DNA of 64,000 nt from Rothia sp. SD9660Na (GCF_030064065.1 NZ_CP125946.1:620001-684000); one strand, 5' to 3'; counted from the stretch's first letter, positions 18,062 to 30,889 are shown. Program-made: numbers and translations. Notes: generated by a model from the sequence alone, not told the origin.

Positions 18062-18739
18062 GTGCTTATTCTTGCTCTTGATTCATCCGCTATAGCTTCT
18101 GTGGCCCTGGGCCGTCTCGACGGTCACCAGCTGACCCTGCTTGCCTCACGGGCAACCGAAGACACGCGCTCTCATGCTGAGGTCATGTCCCCTTTCGTGA
18201 CCGAGGTGCTGGCTGAGGCCGGAGTAACGGGACAGGAGGTCGAGGCCATCATCACCGGCACCGGTCCCGGTCCCTTCACCGGCCTGCGCGCCGGTATCGT
18301 TACCGCGCGTTCCCTGGCCTTCGCCTGGAGTAAGCCCCTGTACGGAATCATGAGCCTGACCGCCCTGGCCGAGACAGCAGAAGCTGCCGCGCGGGCGTCC
18401 GGTCATACCCGTTTTTTGGTGGCCTCAGATGCCCGCCGCAAGGAAATATACTCGGCTGTCTATGAGCTAACTGAGCAGGGCTATCAACTAGAAAGCGGCC
18501 CCACCGTGGGCCCGGCCAGCGAGGCACCCGACCTGCCCGCCTATGGATTTGGAACCTCCCTTTACCCCGAGGCCCTGAGCACTCAACCCGGCTTTGAACA
18601 CATCCAGCCGGACGCCGCCGCCCTCCTGGCAGCTGCAGCCCGCCTAGGCCTGGAGCAGCTGAGCACCGACACCAGCGCCCTCTACCTGCGGGAATCTGAT
18701 GCCAAGGTCCCGGCCGCCCGCAAGAAGGCTAGCGCCTAA
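18062..18739 (+). CDS. tsaB: tRNA threonylcarbamoyladenosine biosynthesis protein TsaB
   Basis: Non-catalytic partner of TsaD in t6A tRNA modification. 225 residues with the ASKHA-fold pattern: MLILALDSSAIASVAL at the N-terminus and IITGTGPGPFTGLRAGIVTARSLAFA around 65-95. GTG start without a ribosome site but with TAGACT 6 bases upstream, so it may open its own leaderless transcript although it sits between tsaE and rimI. The stop overlaps the rimI ATG by one base (TAATG). Confidence 0.93.
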   Translation: MLILALDSSAIASVALGRLDGHQLTLLASRATEDTRSHAEVMSPFVTEVLAEAGVTGQEVEAIITGTGPGPFTGLRAGIVTARSLAFAWSKPLYGIMSLTALAETAEAAARASGHTRFLVASDARRKEIYSAVYELTEQGYQLESGPTVGPASEAPDLPAYGFGTSLYPEALSTQPGFEHIQPDAAALLAAAARLGLEQLSTDTSALYLRESDAKVPAARKKASA

Positions 18740-19266
18740 TGCTGCTGACCGACCTGCCCACGGGCCTGGCCGGCGGGGCTCGAGCCCGGGAAATGACCTT
18801 GCACGATATTCCTGCTGTGTATGCCCTTGAAATGCAGCTTTTTCCAGCTGATGCCTGGCCGCTAGATATGTTCCTGGCTGAAATTACCCACGAGACGAGG
18901 GGCTATATCGTCCTGGAAACACCCACAGACACCGGGACGCAGGTGATTGGCTACGCCGGGCTCATGAGTGTAGCTGATACCGCCGATGTTCAAACCATAG
19001 CCGTTACCCCTGCTTGTGAGGGCCGTGGCTACGGACGGGCCCTGCTGGATTTTCTGGCCCGCGAAGCGGCTGCCCGGGGCGCTGAACAGATGCTGCTGGA
19101 AGTACGCGCCGATAACCCCCGGGCTCAAAACCTCTACCTGAAAAACGGCTACCAGCAGATTCATGTGCGTCGCCGCTACTACAATGACGGGGTCGATGCC
19201 CTCATTATGCGCCGTGACCTGACCGAGATGACCCCTGTGCAAGGAGAAACCAGCCATGACCGCTAA
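18739..19266 (+). CDS. rimI: ribosomal-protein-alanine N-acetyltransferase RimI
   Basis: GNAT-family acetyltransferase for the N-terminus of ribosomal protein S18. 175 residues with the acetyl-CoA loop [38 protein letters not shown] and [18 protein letters not shown], typical for RimI in this gene cluster. It overlaps tsaB by one base and tsaD by 11 bases, so it is translationally coupled on both sides. Confidence 0.9.
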   Translation: MLLTDLPTGLAGGARAREMTLHDIPAVYALEMQLFPADAWPLDMFLAEITHETRGYIVLETPTDTGTQVIGYAGLMSVADTADVQTIAVTPACEGRGYGRALLDFLAREAAARGAEQMLLEVRADNPRAQNLYLKNGYQQIHVRRRYYNDGVDALIMRRDLTEMTPVQGETSHDR

Positions 19267-20362
19267 AACCGAACCCTTGGTACTGGGTATTGAATCCTCC
19301 TGCGATGAAACCGGCATCGGTATTGTGCGGGGTTCCACCCTGCTGACCAATACCGTCTCGTCCTCCATGAATGAGCATGTGCGCTTCGGCGGCGTGATTC
19401 CCGAAATTGCCTCCCGCGCCCACCTGGACGCTATGGTCCCTGCCCTCCAGGCTGCCCTGGATGAAGCCCAGGTGAGCCTTGACGATCTAGACGCTATCGC
19501 TGTGACCGCAGGACCCGGTCTGGCCGGTGCCCTCATGGTCGGCGTCTCTGCCGCCAAGGCCCTGGCAACTGCCACCGGCAAGCCCCTCTACGGGATCAAC
19601 CACCTAGTGGCCCATGTGGGGGTTGGCCTGCTCGATGACTGCGGTATTGAGGGGCATACGGCTGACTTCCTTGACGGCCTGCCCAGCGAAGGAATCGGGG
19701 CCCTGCTGGTCTCTGGCGGGCACACGGAAATTCTGGCCGTGCGTGATATTACCGGCGATGTTGAGCTGCTGGGGGCCACCCTGGACGACGCAGCCGGTGA
19801 AGCCTACGACAAGGTAGCCCGTCTGCTGGGCCTGCCTTACCCGGGTGGGCCGGTGATTGACCGGGTGGCTGCGGACGGCAACGGAGCAGCTTTTGCCTTT
19901 CCCCGCGGCCTGTCGACCCGCAAGTTCATGGGCACCGTCGAGGAACCTGGCCCCCACCGTTATGACTTTTCTTTCTCGGGTCTGAAGACCGCTGTTGCCC
20001 GCGTTGTCGAGGGTTTTGAGGCTCGGGGCGAAGAGGTACCGGTCGCTGATATCGCGGCTTCTTTCCAAGAAGCTGTGGTCGATGTGATTACTAAGAAAGC
20101 CATGCTGGCCTGTACCGAGCGCGGCATTACCACCCTGCTGCTGGGTGGGGGAGTAGCCGCAAACTCGCGCCTGCGTGAGCTGACTGCCCAGCGCTGTGCC
20201 GAACACGGCATTAAGCTGGTCATTCCCCAGTTGAGCCTCTGCACCGATAACGGGGCTATGGTGGCTGCACTGGGAGCCCGCCTGGTATCTGAGGGGCGGG
20301 ATCCATCAGGCATCGACTTTACGGCGGATTCTTCCTTGCCCGTCACCAAAATTTCCCTCTAA
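19256..20362 (+). CDS. tsaD: tRNA N6-adenosine threonylcarbamoyltransferase
   Basis: Catalytic subunit of the t6A37 complex. 368 residues: [15 protein letters not shown] at the N-terminus, [12 protein letters not shown], the metal-binding His pair in [21 protein letters not shown], the [18 protein letters not shown] block and [14 protein letters not shown] near the C-terminus. With tsaE and tsaB in the same run, only the Sua5/TsaC step is missing from the window. Start overlaps rimI by 11 bases. Confidence 0.96.
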   Translation: MTAKTEPLVLGIESSCDETGIGIVRGSTLLTNTVSSSMNEHVRFGGVIPEIASRAHLDAMVPALQAALDEAQVSLDDLDAIAVTAGPGLAGALMVGVSAAKALATATGKPLYGINHLVAHVGVGLLDDCGIEGHTADFLDGLPSEGIGALLVSGGHTEILAVRDITGDVELLGATLDDAAGEAYDKVARLLGLPYPGGPVIDRVAADGNGAAFAFPRGLSTRKFMGTVEEPGPHRYDFSFSGLKTAVARVVEGFEARGEEVPVADIAASFQEAVVDVITKKAMLACTERGITTLLLGGGVAANSRLRELTAQRCAEHGIKLVIPQLSLCTDNGAMVAALGARLVSEGRDPSGIDFTADSSLPVTKISL

Positions 20363-20413
20363 AGAGGCAGAGGGGCAGGCACCCAGAGGTGCAGGAGGGG
20401 ATGGAGAAGAGAC

Positions 20414-21556
20414 TTACAGCCCCTCGACGGCCTGGGCTGTGAGGTCATCCACCACTGCTGTGAGGTCACCTCCGTGTTCGGCTGCGACGCGGCGCTGGCG
20501 TTGATAGCCTGCCCCCATCAGGCAGATTCGCTCCACGTCAGCCAACTCAGCAGAGCAGCCTAGGTCAGCGGCAATACCCTCTAGCTTGTTCAGTAGCCCC
20601 AGGGTATCGTCGGTGACCAGGCGCTCGGTGTTCTGGTTATCGAGAATGACGATGGCCTCGGTGCCGTAGCGGGCAGCCCTCCACTTGTTCTCCTGCACGT
20701 GCCAGGGTTTGAGGGGCTCAATTCGTTTGCCCGCATCGAGTTGGCGGGAGAACCACTCCACCAGGCACTGGGTGAAGGCTGTCAGGGCCGTAATGTCGCG
20801 GATGGAGGCCAGCCCGTCATAGGCCCGCATTTCCACCGTGCCGTACTTGGGTACGGGGCGCACGTCCCAGCGGTTTTCGCTGGGGTCGTCAATGACTCCG
20901 GTGACCACCAGGTCATTGAGGTAGTCCTCGTAGTCCCCCCAGTCTTCAAAGGTGAAGGGGAGACCCGAGGTGGGCAGCTGCTGGAAAATCTGGGCCCGCT
21001 GGGAGGCAAAGCCGGTATCCTCCCCCTCCCAGAAGGGGGAGGACGCAGAAAGGGCTAGTAGGTGGGGGTAAAAGTTGGTGAGCCCGTTGAGCACCGGCAG
21101 GGCCTTATCACGAGAAGTAACCCCTGTATGCACATGGACCCCGTAGATAATCTGGCGGCGGCCCCAGAACTGGGAGCGGTCGAGCACCCGTAGGTAGCGA
21201 TCCTTATCAACGACTTTTTGATCCAGGGCCCGGGAGAAGGGGTGGGTACCGGCTGAGAAGAAGGCTAGGCCCAGTTGGTCGGTCACTTCTTTGAGGACGC
21301 CGGTGGCTTGGGAGAGCTGGTCGGCCGCCTCGCCGGGAGTTCGGCAGATACCGGTGACTAGTTCAACGGTATTGTTGAGAAACTCGCCGGTGATGTGGGC
21401 CCGGTCGTCTGCTGCTTCGAGTACCCGGGGGTGCTGGTCTTGGAGTAGAGCCAGAACCTCGTCTGCGCGTGAAGCCAGTTCGCGGGTTTCTGGATCGACG
21501 AGGGCGACCTCCCATTCCACACCAATCGTGGACTGGTTCGAGGGGTGAAAAATCAT
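20414..21556 (-). CDS. YbdK-type carboxylate-amine ligase (glutamate-cysteine ligase-like, GCS2)
   Basis: 380 residues of the GCS2 family, ATP-dependent enzymes that join a carboxylate to an amine; E. coli YbdK has weak gamma-glutamylcysteine ligase activity. Visible blocks are TIGVEWEVALVDPETREL at the N-terminus, GEFLNNTVELVTGI, FFSAGTHPFS, RRQIIYGVHVHTGV and GTVEMRAYDGLASI. The organism seems to use mycothiol rather than glutathione, so the true product may be a different gamma-glutamyl compound; this is inference. Stands alone on the minus strand, convergent with tsaD. Confidence 0.78.
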   Translation of the reverse strand: MIFHPSNQSTIGVEWEVALVDPETRELASRADEVLALLQDQHPRVLEAADDRAHITGEFLNNTVELVTGICRTPGEAADQLSQATGVLKEVTDQLGLAFFSAGTHPFSRALDQKVVDKDRYLRVLDRSQFWGRRQIIYGVHVHTGVTSRDKALPVLNGLTNFYPHLLALSASSPFWEGEDTGFASQRAQIFQQLPTSGLPFTFEDWGDYEDYLNDLVVTGVIDDPSENRWDVRPVPKYGTVEMRAYDGLASIRDITALTAFTQCLVEWFSRQLDAGKRIEPLKPWHVQENKWRAARYGTEAIVILDNQNTERLVTDDTLGLLNKLEGIAADLGCSAELADVERICLMGAGYQRQRRVAAEHGGDLTAVVDDLTAQAVEGL

Positions 21557-21666
21557 GCGCTGGCTCCAGGGTCTCGGTGCGATGCTGGTTCTATCTTAGG
21601 GGCAGGGGCTAGCGCAGAAGAATCCGGCTCACTCTATGACGAATCCAATGAGATATATGTAATAAA

Positions 21667-22947
21667 TCAGGCCTCCTCAGCCCAGATAGCTAGCCGCTGG
21701 GAATCTGTTCCCTGCCCCAGTCGGGTTAGAACCAGGGTAGCTTCTTTGTGAGGAGCCCCCTTCTTCTTTTTTACTCCGGTCAGCAGGCTTGCCCGCAGTT
21801 TTTCGGGGACCACATCGACCCCCCGCTTTTTGATGGTTAGGGCGGTAATTCCTTCTTCTTTGACCCAGCGGCGTAGCTTCTTCTCATTCAAAGGCAGGGT
21901 GCCCAGGACGCGGTAGGAGCGGCCCAGGGGGCTAACTACTGGGGAGTCCGAGGTCAGGTAGGCAATATTTTCATCCAGCAGGGTGGCCCCGACTGCCCGC
22001 GCAAAATCCGCGACCAGGTGGGAACGAACCACCGCCCCGTCGGGCTCAATCAGGTAGTCCCCTAAGTCAGCTACCTTAAGCGGCTCTTCATCGGCTGACG
22101 CCGTGAGCTGGGACGTCATCTCACCCAGGACCTGCCGGGTAACGGCGTTCGCCCCCAATACGGTAGCCGAGCGGGCAACCCCGGGCCGGGCCAGGGCGTT
22201 GAACCAGAGCACCACCTCCACCACAGACCCGCCGTGACTGACCCACTCGGCCTCCACCCCGCTCGGGATCGCCTCGTGGGGCAGGCCCGGGCCTAGCTTG
22301 ACCCCCATAGGAATTCCGGTTGCCGCCAGCTTCTGCAGGAAGGAAAAGGGCGGGGAGAAGGCTTCGGGGTCAAAAAGGCGGGAGGTGGTAGAGCCGCCTT
22401 CAACCTCCCGGCGGGCTGGGTCTAGCCAGAGGGCGGCGACGCGCTCACCGCTCACGGTGGTGAGTTGTTCGAGCTCAACCTGTTCTACATCGCCCACGAG
22501 CACCTGGGCAGTGGGGTAAGGGGAGAGATTGTGGGCGGTCAGGGCTGCTGTAGCGGGGTCAAGCTCAACGGACGTCACCGCTAACCCTGCGCGGGCAAAG
22601 GCGAGGGAGTCTGCCCCCAGGCCACAGCCCAAATCAGCAACAGATTTTAGCCCGGCCTCCACGAAACGGGCAGCATGATGGTCGGCAACTGCTGCCCGGG
22701 TCGCCTGCTCATAGCCAGCCTCGGTGAAGAGCATACGCGAGGCTTCTTCCCCGAACTTGGTGGCCCCCAGGGCCCGCAGACGGGCCTGGGTCAGCAGGGC
22801 AGAGGAATCCTCGGCGCTGAAACCTTGAGCCCGCAGCTTACTGACGGCCTGGAGGGAACTAGCCGGCTGATAGGGCACTAGCTGGTCTAGGACTGCTAGC
22901 TGGTCGGCGGAGAAAGGCTGGGCACCGGCGCGGGGGAAAAAGGTCAT
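21667..22947 (-). CDS. class I SAM-dependent methyltransferase with THUMP-like C-terminal domain
   Basis: 426 residues. The SAM-binding motif I is VADLGCGLGADSLAFARAG near 122-140 and motif IV-like LWLDPARRE lies about 70 residues later. The C-terminal third (RSYRVLGTLPLNEKKLRRWVKEEG and ALTIKKRGVDV) resembles the THUMP-like domain found with RNA methyltransferases, so the substrate is probably RNA; which RNA is unknown. The ATG has no ribosome site, but TAAACT on the minus strand ends 6 bases upstream. Confidence 0.75.
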   Translation of the reverse strand: MTFFPRAGAQPFSADQLAVLDQLVPYQPASSLQAVSKLRAQGFSAEDSSALLTQARLRALGATKFGEEASRMLFTEAGYEQATRAAVADHHAARFVEAGLKSVADLGCGLGADSLAFARAGLAVTSVELDPATAALTAHNLSPYPTAQVLVGDVEQVELEQLTTVSGERVAALWLDPARREVEGGSTTSRLFDPEAFSPPFSFLQKLAATGIPMGVKLGPGLPHEAIPSGVEAEWVSHGGSVVEVVLWFNALARPGVARSATVLGANAVTRQVLGEMTSQLTASADEEPLKVADLGDYLIEPDGAVVRSHLVADFARAVGATLLDENIAYLTSDSPVVSPLGRSYRVLGTLPLNEKKLRRWVKEEGITALTIKKRGVDVVPEKLRASLLTGVKKKKGAPHKEATLVLTRLGQGTDSQRLAIWAEEA

Positions 22948-22953
22948 GTACCT

Positions 22954-22959
22954 AGTTTA
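22954..22959 (-). promoter_or_regulatory. leaderless -10 hexamer TAAACT of the methyltransferase gene
   Basis: Minus-strand TAAACT, 6 bases (AGGTAC), then the ATG at 22947. Confidence 0.5.
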
Positions 22960-22969
22960 AAGGTTAGGG

Positions 22970-23371
22970 TGGGCGAGACCCGCTGAAGGCCGACTGGCTG
23001 GGGCTGGCGTGAATCGGGCGAGCCCCCAGGGCGCTAGAGCCGATGGCGGTAAAGGCTACCGGGAGGGAAGAAACCAGCATGATACCTGAGATAGCCAGGG
23101 GCCCGGCACGATGGCAACCTGCGAGAACATCGACCAGATGGAGAGGAACTTAGCCCACTGGGCGCTAGAGGGATGAGAAGGAAGCCGGCTCCAAAGAGGC
23201 CAAGGCAGAGGGCGGTCGTGGCTTTGCCGCGGTCTTGAGTAGAGACAGTTTCTGCTAGTACGGAGCCCCCAGCCTGATGGCTGCCAGAATCTGGATGGGA
23301 ACGACGGCCCCGAAGCCGGCTGCGAAAAGAAAAGAGGGGACGAGTACCGGCCAGAAGATGAGTTTGAGCAT
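22970..23371 (-). pseudogene. MFS-type transporter remnant
   Basis: Minus-strand ATG 23371 opens a hydrophobic segment (LKLIFWPVLVPSFLF, then AAGFGAVVPIQILAA) like the first helix of an MFS drug exporter, stopping after GAPY. Other frames hold more membrane-like pieces: RGKATTALCLGLFGAGFLLIP, WSMFSQVAIVPG, and PLAISGIMLVSSLPVAFTAIG, then a Ser/Pro tail. The order fits an MFS protein reduced from about 400 to about 130 residues by internal deletions plus frameshifts. No intact copy is in the window. This fills most of the gap between the methyltransferase gene and groES. Confidence 0.6.
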
Positions 23372-23503
23372 GGTCGCCTATCTGCCGGGGAAAGTCGCTT
23401 CAACCTGTATTGTAGGGCACAACAACCTAAGCTGAGGCGGTGCGCTGTCTGCGAAACCGGCGCTTTATCTTGCCCGTAGGGGGTGAGGGGAATAAAGTTT
23501 TAG

Positions 23504-23530
23504 TTAGCACTTGACCGTTGACAGTGCTAA
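23504..23530 (+). promoter_or_regulatory. CIRCE operator (HrcA site) upstream of groES
   Basis: TTAGCACTT-N9-CAGTGCTAA, close to the consensus TTAGCACTC-N9-GAGTGCTAA; the innermost base pair is changed in both arms and no longer pairs. It lies about 110 bases before the groES start and is the expected binding site of the heat-shock repressor HrcA. Confidence 0.88.
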
Positions 23531-23638
23531 ATCGGCAGTCGGTAGCACCGCGACGATACCGGCTTGAGCCCGCTTAGTGCATCATGGTCACCCCTTTTAC
23601 GTTTTACGCTGAGACCTCACTTGAAGGAGTACCTCACC

Positions 23639-23926
23639 ATGGCTATCAAGCCCCTCGAAGACCGCATTGTCGTTCAGATCGTTGAAGCAGAGCAGACCAC
23701 CGCATCCGGCCTGGTTATCCCCGATACCGCTAAGGAAAAGCCCCAGGAGGCTAAGGTTATCGCTGTTGGCCCCGGCCGCATCGACGACAAGGGAAACCGC
23801 ATCCCCGTTGACGTAGCTGAAGGTGACGTCGTTATCTTCTCCAAGTACGGTGGCACCGAGGTTAAGTACGGTGGAGCTGAGTACCTGATTCTCTCAGCCC
23901 GCGACGTTCTGGCTGTCGTTTCCTAA
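23639..23926 (+). CDS. groES: co-chaperonin GroES
   Basis: Seven-subunit lid of the GroEL folding chamber. 95 residues from ATG 23639 behind GAAGGAG; an open extension upstream (to 23564) lacks similarity. It reads [21 protein letters not shown] and contains [22 protein letters not shown] and [24 protein letters not shown], a textbook GroES. CIRCE upstream implies HrcA-controlled heat induction together with groEL. Confidence 0.97.
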   Translation: MAIKPLEDRIVVQIVEAEQTTASGLVIPDTAKEKPQEAKVIAVGPGRIDDKGNRIPVDVAEGDVVIFSKYGGTEVKYGGAEYLILSARDVLAVVS

Positions 23927-23975
23927 GTTTTCGCTGTTTCTACCGCACAAACCACGAAACACGAGAAAGAAGTAA

Positions 23976-25577
<1,602 letters not shown>

Positions 25578-25626
25578 AGGCCCCGCCCCCGCACTCAAGG
25601 CCTTACCGGGCCACTTGAGGCAGAAC

Positions 25627-25676
25627 AACCCCTGCCCCTACCGTGACTAACACCGTAGGGGCAGGGGTTTGCTTTT
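25627..25676 (+). terminator. terminator of groES-groEL
   Basis: Perfect 15-bp inverted repeat AACCCCTGCCCCTAC / GTAGGGGCAGGGGTT, followed by TGCTTTTT. Confidence 0.9.
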
Positions 25677-25794
25677 TAAAGCAAATTTTCAGTCACCGGG
25701 AGTAAGATTTTTAACTTGGTGTCTTCCTGCCAGTTACCTTTCGATAACTGACTTTCTGGCACCAGATGATTGCCAGCAAAGGAGGTAGACCGCA

Positions 25795-27957
25795 GTGCCC
25801 CGCCCCGCAGCCGAGCCCACACCAGCCACCGGTACCATCGCAACCGTCACTCGTTCAGCGGAACAGGCCTGGCGCCCCGAGATCCAGGGCCTGCGCGCGC
25901 TCGCCCTGCTGCTGGTGGCCGCCTACCATTTCTGGTTTGGTCGGGTATCCGGCGGTGTTGATGTCTTCCTGCTGATTTCGGCTTTCCTCTTAACCGGGTC
26001 CTTTGCCCGCAAGATTGAACAGGTCAAGCTGGTAGGGCCGGGCACCTGGTTCGGTCTAAAAACCCTGCTGGCTTATTGGGTACACGTCTTTAAGCGTCTG
26101 CTGCCTCTGGCATCACTCACCGTGGCACTTACTTTGTTAGGTACCTACTTCTTTATCCCGGCTGAGCGCTGGCTCTCGATAGCTGATGAGGCCAAGGCCG
26201 TGATTCTGTACCAGCACAATAACTGGTCGATTGAAAACGCCGTGGACTACTACGCTGCCGACACCTCGCTGGCCTCACCCTTCCGGCATTTTTGGTCCCT
26301 GTCGGTTCAGGGGCAAATCTATGTGCTGTGGCCCCTGCTGATGGTGGTTCTTGCCCTGGTACTGGGGATGCGTATGAGGGGCTCTGCTCGTTGGGTTCTG
26401 ACCGGTGTCTTTGCCGCTCTTTTTGCGGTGTCACTGATTCACTCAATTGAGATCACCGCAACCAACCAGCAGGCCGCCTACTTTGAAACCGAGGCTCGCC
26501 TCTGGGAATTCGCGTTGGGCTCTTTAGTAGCCCTCTGGTTGCCCGTCCTGAAATTCCCACCGCTTATACGCGCGGTTCTGGGGTGGGCAGGTATTGCCGC
26601 TATCGTTGCCTGCGGTTTCGTGCTGGACGTTAACGGAACCTTCCCCGGCTACGTAGCCCTGTGGCCCACCCTGGCAGCTTCACTCGTCATTATTGCGGGA
26701 GACACTGGCACCAGCTTCGGGCCTGAGAAACTGCTGACCGCTAAGCCCCTGCTGGCTCTGGGCGGTTTTTCCTATGCCCTCTATTTGGTGCACTGGCCGA
26801 TTCTCGTCTTTTACCTGGCGCAGACCCGTCAGGAAAAGGCGGGTTTCTGGGCTGGGCTTGGCCTGCTTCTTCTGTCGAGTGTGCTGGCCTGGGTTCTAAC
26901 CCAGCTGGTCGAAAAGCCCCTGCGGGACTGGGCACTTCCCAACCGGTCTGTGTTTGCGGGTCTGATCACTGGTGCGGTGTGCGTGGGCCTTGCCCTTGCT
27001 CCCTCCTACGCCTGGCAGTCAGCCATCTACCGGCAGGCCGAGCAGGCTGAGGCTAACCGCACCCTCAATAACGTGGGGGCGGCCGTGCTACAGCCCGACT
27101 ACGAATACACAGGGGAAGAAGACGCCCCTGTCATCCCCATCCGCGCCGTGCTCGATGCGGACTGGGCCGACCTTGGAGCTGCCTGCACCGACGTGACCCC
27201 CGAGCTGGCCATCCCCGACTCCCCGGCCGGGGACTGCACCTACGTTGCCTACTCACCCCAACCCACCCGAACCATTGTGGCCTGGGGAAACTCCCACATG
27301 CAGATGTGGATGACGGCCGTGCGTCCGCTTGCTCAAGCCCAAGGTTGGTCGGTCATTGCCCTCACCCGCCCCGGCTGCTTCCTCGGTGAAACCGACAACG
27401 CAGCCTACGCCAGCGGCTTTGAATGTGATTCCTGGGCAAGCGACAGTGCTGCCTTTATTCAGGACCTAGCCCCAGATACCGTCCTGCTCCACGGCACCAA
27501 ATCAGAACCCAACCTGCCAGATGCTCCGCTCTTCGACGCCGAGACCCGCATTGCCCAGCTCACCTCAGCCGGAACCCAGGTCATCGGCCTGCGCGATACC
27601 CCGCGCATGGAAACCATGCACAAGGACTGCCTGGATGCCTTCGGCACAGCGGACGACTGCCTCATGAGCCCCGGCCAGGACGTCACCGTCAACCCCCTGG
27701 CCCCGCTGGAACAGACCTACCCTGGGTTTGCCGCCCTCAACCTCTCGGACCTAATCTGCCCCGAGAACTCCTGCCCGGCTTCCATCGGTAATATCTACAC
27801 CTACTTCGACTACGACCACATCACCGCAACCTACATCGAAACCCTAGGCCCCTACTTCGACCCGCGACTTCTCGAAGCCCTGGGCAAGGCTGAAGCGAGC
27901 GGGCAGGCAAGCACCCAGCTACTGCCTGCTGGTGCTGTCCACACAACTACGGAATAG
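25795..27957 (+). CDS. membrane O-acyltransferase with SGNH domain (OafA/YrhL type)
   Basis: Likely O-acetylates a cell-surface glycan. 720 residues. The N-terminal acyltransferase-3 domain begins PEIQGLRALALLLVAAYHFWF (catalytic-type His) with about ten or eleven membrane helices to about residue 410. An extracellular SGNH hydrolase-like domain follows: VAWGNSHMQMW with the nucleophile Ser near 500 and DYDHITATYIE as the Asp-x-x-His block near 675. GTG start with a perfect AAAGGAGGT. Single gene between groEL and guaB; the glycan acceptor (peptidoglycan or wall polymer) is unknown. Confidence 0.87.
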   Translation: MPRPAAEPTPATGTIATVTRSAEQAWRPEIQGLRALALLLVAAYHFWFGRVSGGVDVFLLISAFLLTGSFARKIEQVKLVGPGTWFGLKTLLAYWVHVFKRLLPLASLTVALTLLGTYFFIPAERWLSIADEAKAVILYQHNNWSIENAVDYYAADTSLASPFRHFWSLSVQGQIYVLWPLLMVVLALVLGMRMRGSARWVLTGVFAALFAVSLIHSIEITATNQQAAYFETEARLWEFALGSLVALWLPVLKFPPLIRAVLGWAGIAAIVACGFVLDVNGTFPGYVALWPTLAASLVIIAGDTGTSFGPEKLLTAKPLLALGGFSYALYLVHWPILVFYLAQTRQEKAGFWAGLGLLLLSSVLAWVLTQLVEKPLRDWALPNRSVFAGLITGAVCVGLALAPSYAWQSAIYRQAEQAEANRTLNNVGAAVLQPDYEYTGEEDAPVIPIRAVLDADWADLGAACTDVTPELAIPDSPAGDCTYVAYSPQPTRTIVAWGNSHMQMWMTAVRPLAQAQGWSVIALTRPGCFLGETDNAAYASGFECDSWASDSAAFIQDLAPDTVLLHGTKSEPNLPDAPLFDAETRIAQLTSAGTQVIGLRDTPRMETMHKDCLDAFGTADDCLMSPGQDVTVNPLAPLEQTYPGFAALNLSDLICPENSCPASIGNIYTYFDYDHITATYIETLGPYFDPRLLEALGKAEASGQASTQLLPAGAVHTTTE

Positions 27958-28104
27958 AAATGGGCGGGGAAGGGTTTCAATCAGTACGAACAGGGAATGC
28001 CCCCAGGGTGTGAGCAAACGGCACCTCGGTGCCAGGGGCCCACACTCGCACATCGGGGCTAACCCGACTAAGATTAAAACCAGTGTCGCTAAGCGCCCAC
28101 CTGA

Positions 28105-29649
<1,545 letters not shown>

Positions 29650-29661
29650 ACTGTAGCGGTC

Positions 29662-29702
29662 AGCCCCGGTTCTCTCACCCCTGCGGTGAGGGGCCGGGGC
29701 TT
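29662..29702 (+). terminator. terminator after guaB
   Basis: Nested inverted repeat AGCCCCGG ... CCGGGGCT with an inner CTCACC/GGTGAG stem. Confidence 0.7.
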
Positions 29703-29761
29703 CCGAACGTTACCACGCTCGTTTGCACCAACCGGCCTAATACCGGTGAAAGGAAAGATCC

Positions 29762-30889
29762 ATGACCGATATCCAGATTGGTATGTCTAAGCGCGCCCGC
29801 CGCACCTACTCACTCGATGAAATCGCCCTGGTACCCACCCGCCGTACCCGCGACGCCCACGATGTGAACCTGAGCTGGCAGATTGACGCGTTCAAGTTTG
29901 ACACCCCCATTATTGGTGCCCCCATGGACTCCGTCATGTCACCGGCCACCGCCATTGCCCTGGGCAAGCTCGGTGGGCTTGGCGTCCTCAACCTTGAGGG
30001 CCTGTGGACCCGCTATGAGGACCCCCAGCCCCTCCTTGAGGAAATCAATGCTCTCCCCGCAGACGACGCTCCTGCCGCTACCCGCCGCATGCAGGAAATC
30101 TATGCTGAACCCATCAAAGCTGAGCTGATTACTGCCCGCCTAGCTGAGATCCGCGAATCTGGCGTCATTGTTGCAGGCTCCCTGACTCCCCAGAACACTC
30201 AGGAGTTCTACCAGACCGTGGTCAAGGCTGGCGTTGACCTCTTTGTCATTCGCGGTGCCGCAGTATCTGCCCAGCACGTCTCCTCCCGCCGTGAACCCCT
30301 TGATCTCAAGAAGTTCATCTACGAACTCGATGTCCCCGTCATGGTCGGTGGCGTCACCGGCTACACCCCGGCGATGCACCTGATGCGCACCGGCGCTGCC
30401 GGTGTGCTGGTCGGTTTTGGTGGCGGGGCTGCCCTGACCACCCGCCGCGGCTTGGGAATCCAGGCTGCCATGGCCACCGCAATTTCCGATGTCGCTGCTG
30501 CTCGTTCTGACTACCTGGATGAATCAGGCGGCCGCTATGTGCACGTGATTGCAGACGGCTCCCTGGGCCGCTCCGGCGATATGGTCAAGGCTCTGGCTAT
30601 GGGCGCGGACGCCGTCATGATTGGTGCCCCCCTGGCCCGAGCTGCCGAAGCTCCCGGTGCCGGCTGGTACTGGGGCAACGAGGCCCACTCGGCTGATTTC
30701 CCCCGCGGTATCCGCACCTACCAGGGCACTGTCGGCTCGCTCGAAGAGGTACTGTACGGCCCGTCTGCCTACACCGACGGCAGCTCCAACCTGGTTGGCG
30801 CTCTCAAGCGTGCTCTGGCGACCTGCGGCTACACCGACCTCAAGTCCTTCCAGCGTATCGACGTTAACGTCACCCCCTACGTCAAGTAG
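29762..30889 (+). CDS. guaB3: GuaB3-family IMP dehydrogenase-related protein
   Basis: 375 residues, homologous to the IMPDH barrel but with no CBS domains, the form called GuaB3 in actinobacteria and cyanobacteria. Barrel motifs are visible: PIIGAPMDSVMSP, GGLGVLNLEG, PVMVGGVTGYTPAMHLMRTGAAG and HVIADGSLGRSGDMVKALAMGADAVMIG. At the place of the IMPDH catalytic Cys (GPGSICTTR) this protein has GGGAALTTR, with Leu225 instead of Cys, so it should not work by the normal covalent mechanism. Position directly after guaB suggests a role in the same pathway, perhaps regulatory. Confidence 0.9.
   Translation: MTDIQIGMSKRARRTYSLDEIALVPTRRTRDAHDVNLSWQIDAFKFDTPIIGAPMDSVMSPATAIALGKLGGLGVLNLEGLWTRYEDPQPLLEEINALPADDAPAATRRMQEIYAEPIKAELITARLAEIRESGVIVAGSLTPQNTQEFYQTVVKAGVDLFVIRGAAVSAQHVSSRREPLDLKKFIYELDVPVMVGGVTGYTPAMHLMRTGAAGVLVGFGGGAALTTRRGLGIQAAMATAISDVAAARSDYLDESGGRYVHVIADGSLGRSGDMVKALAMGADAVMIGAPLARAAEAPGAGWYWGNEAHSADFPRGIRTYQGTVGSLEEVLYGPSAYTDGSSNLVGALKRALATCGYTDLKSFQRIDVNVTPYVK

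Noticed and set aside
20699-21058. Plus-strand frame inside the YbdK-like gene
   Set aside because: Composition and position are those of an antisense shadow; no start signals.
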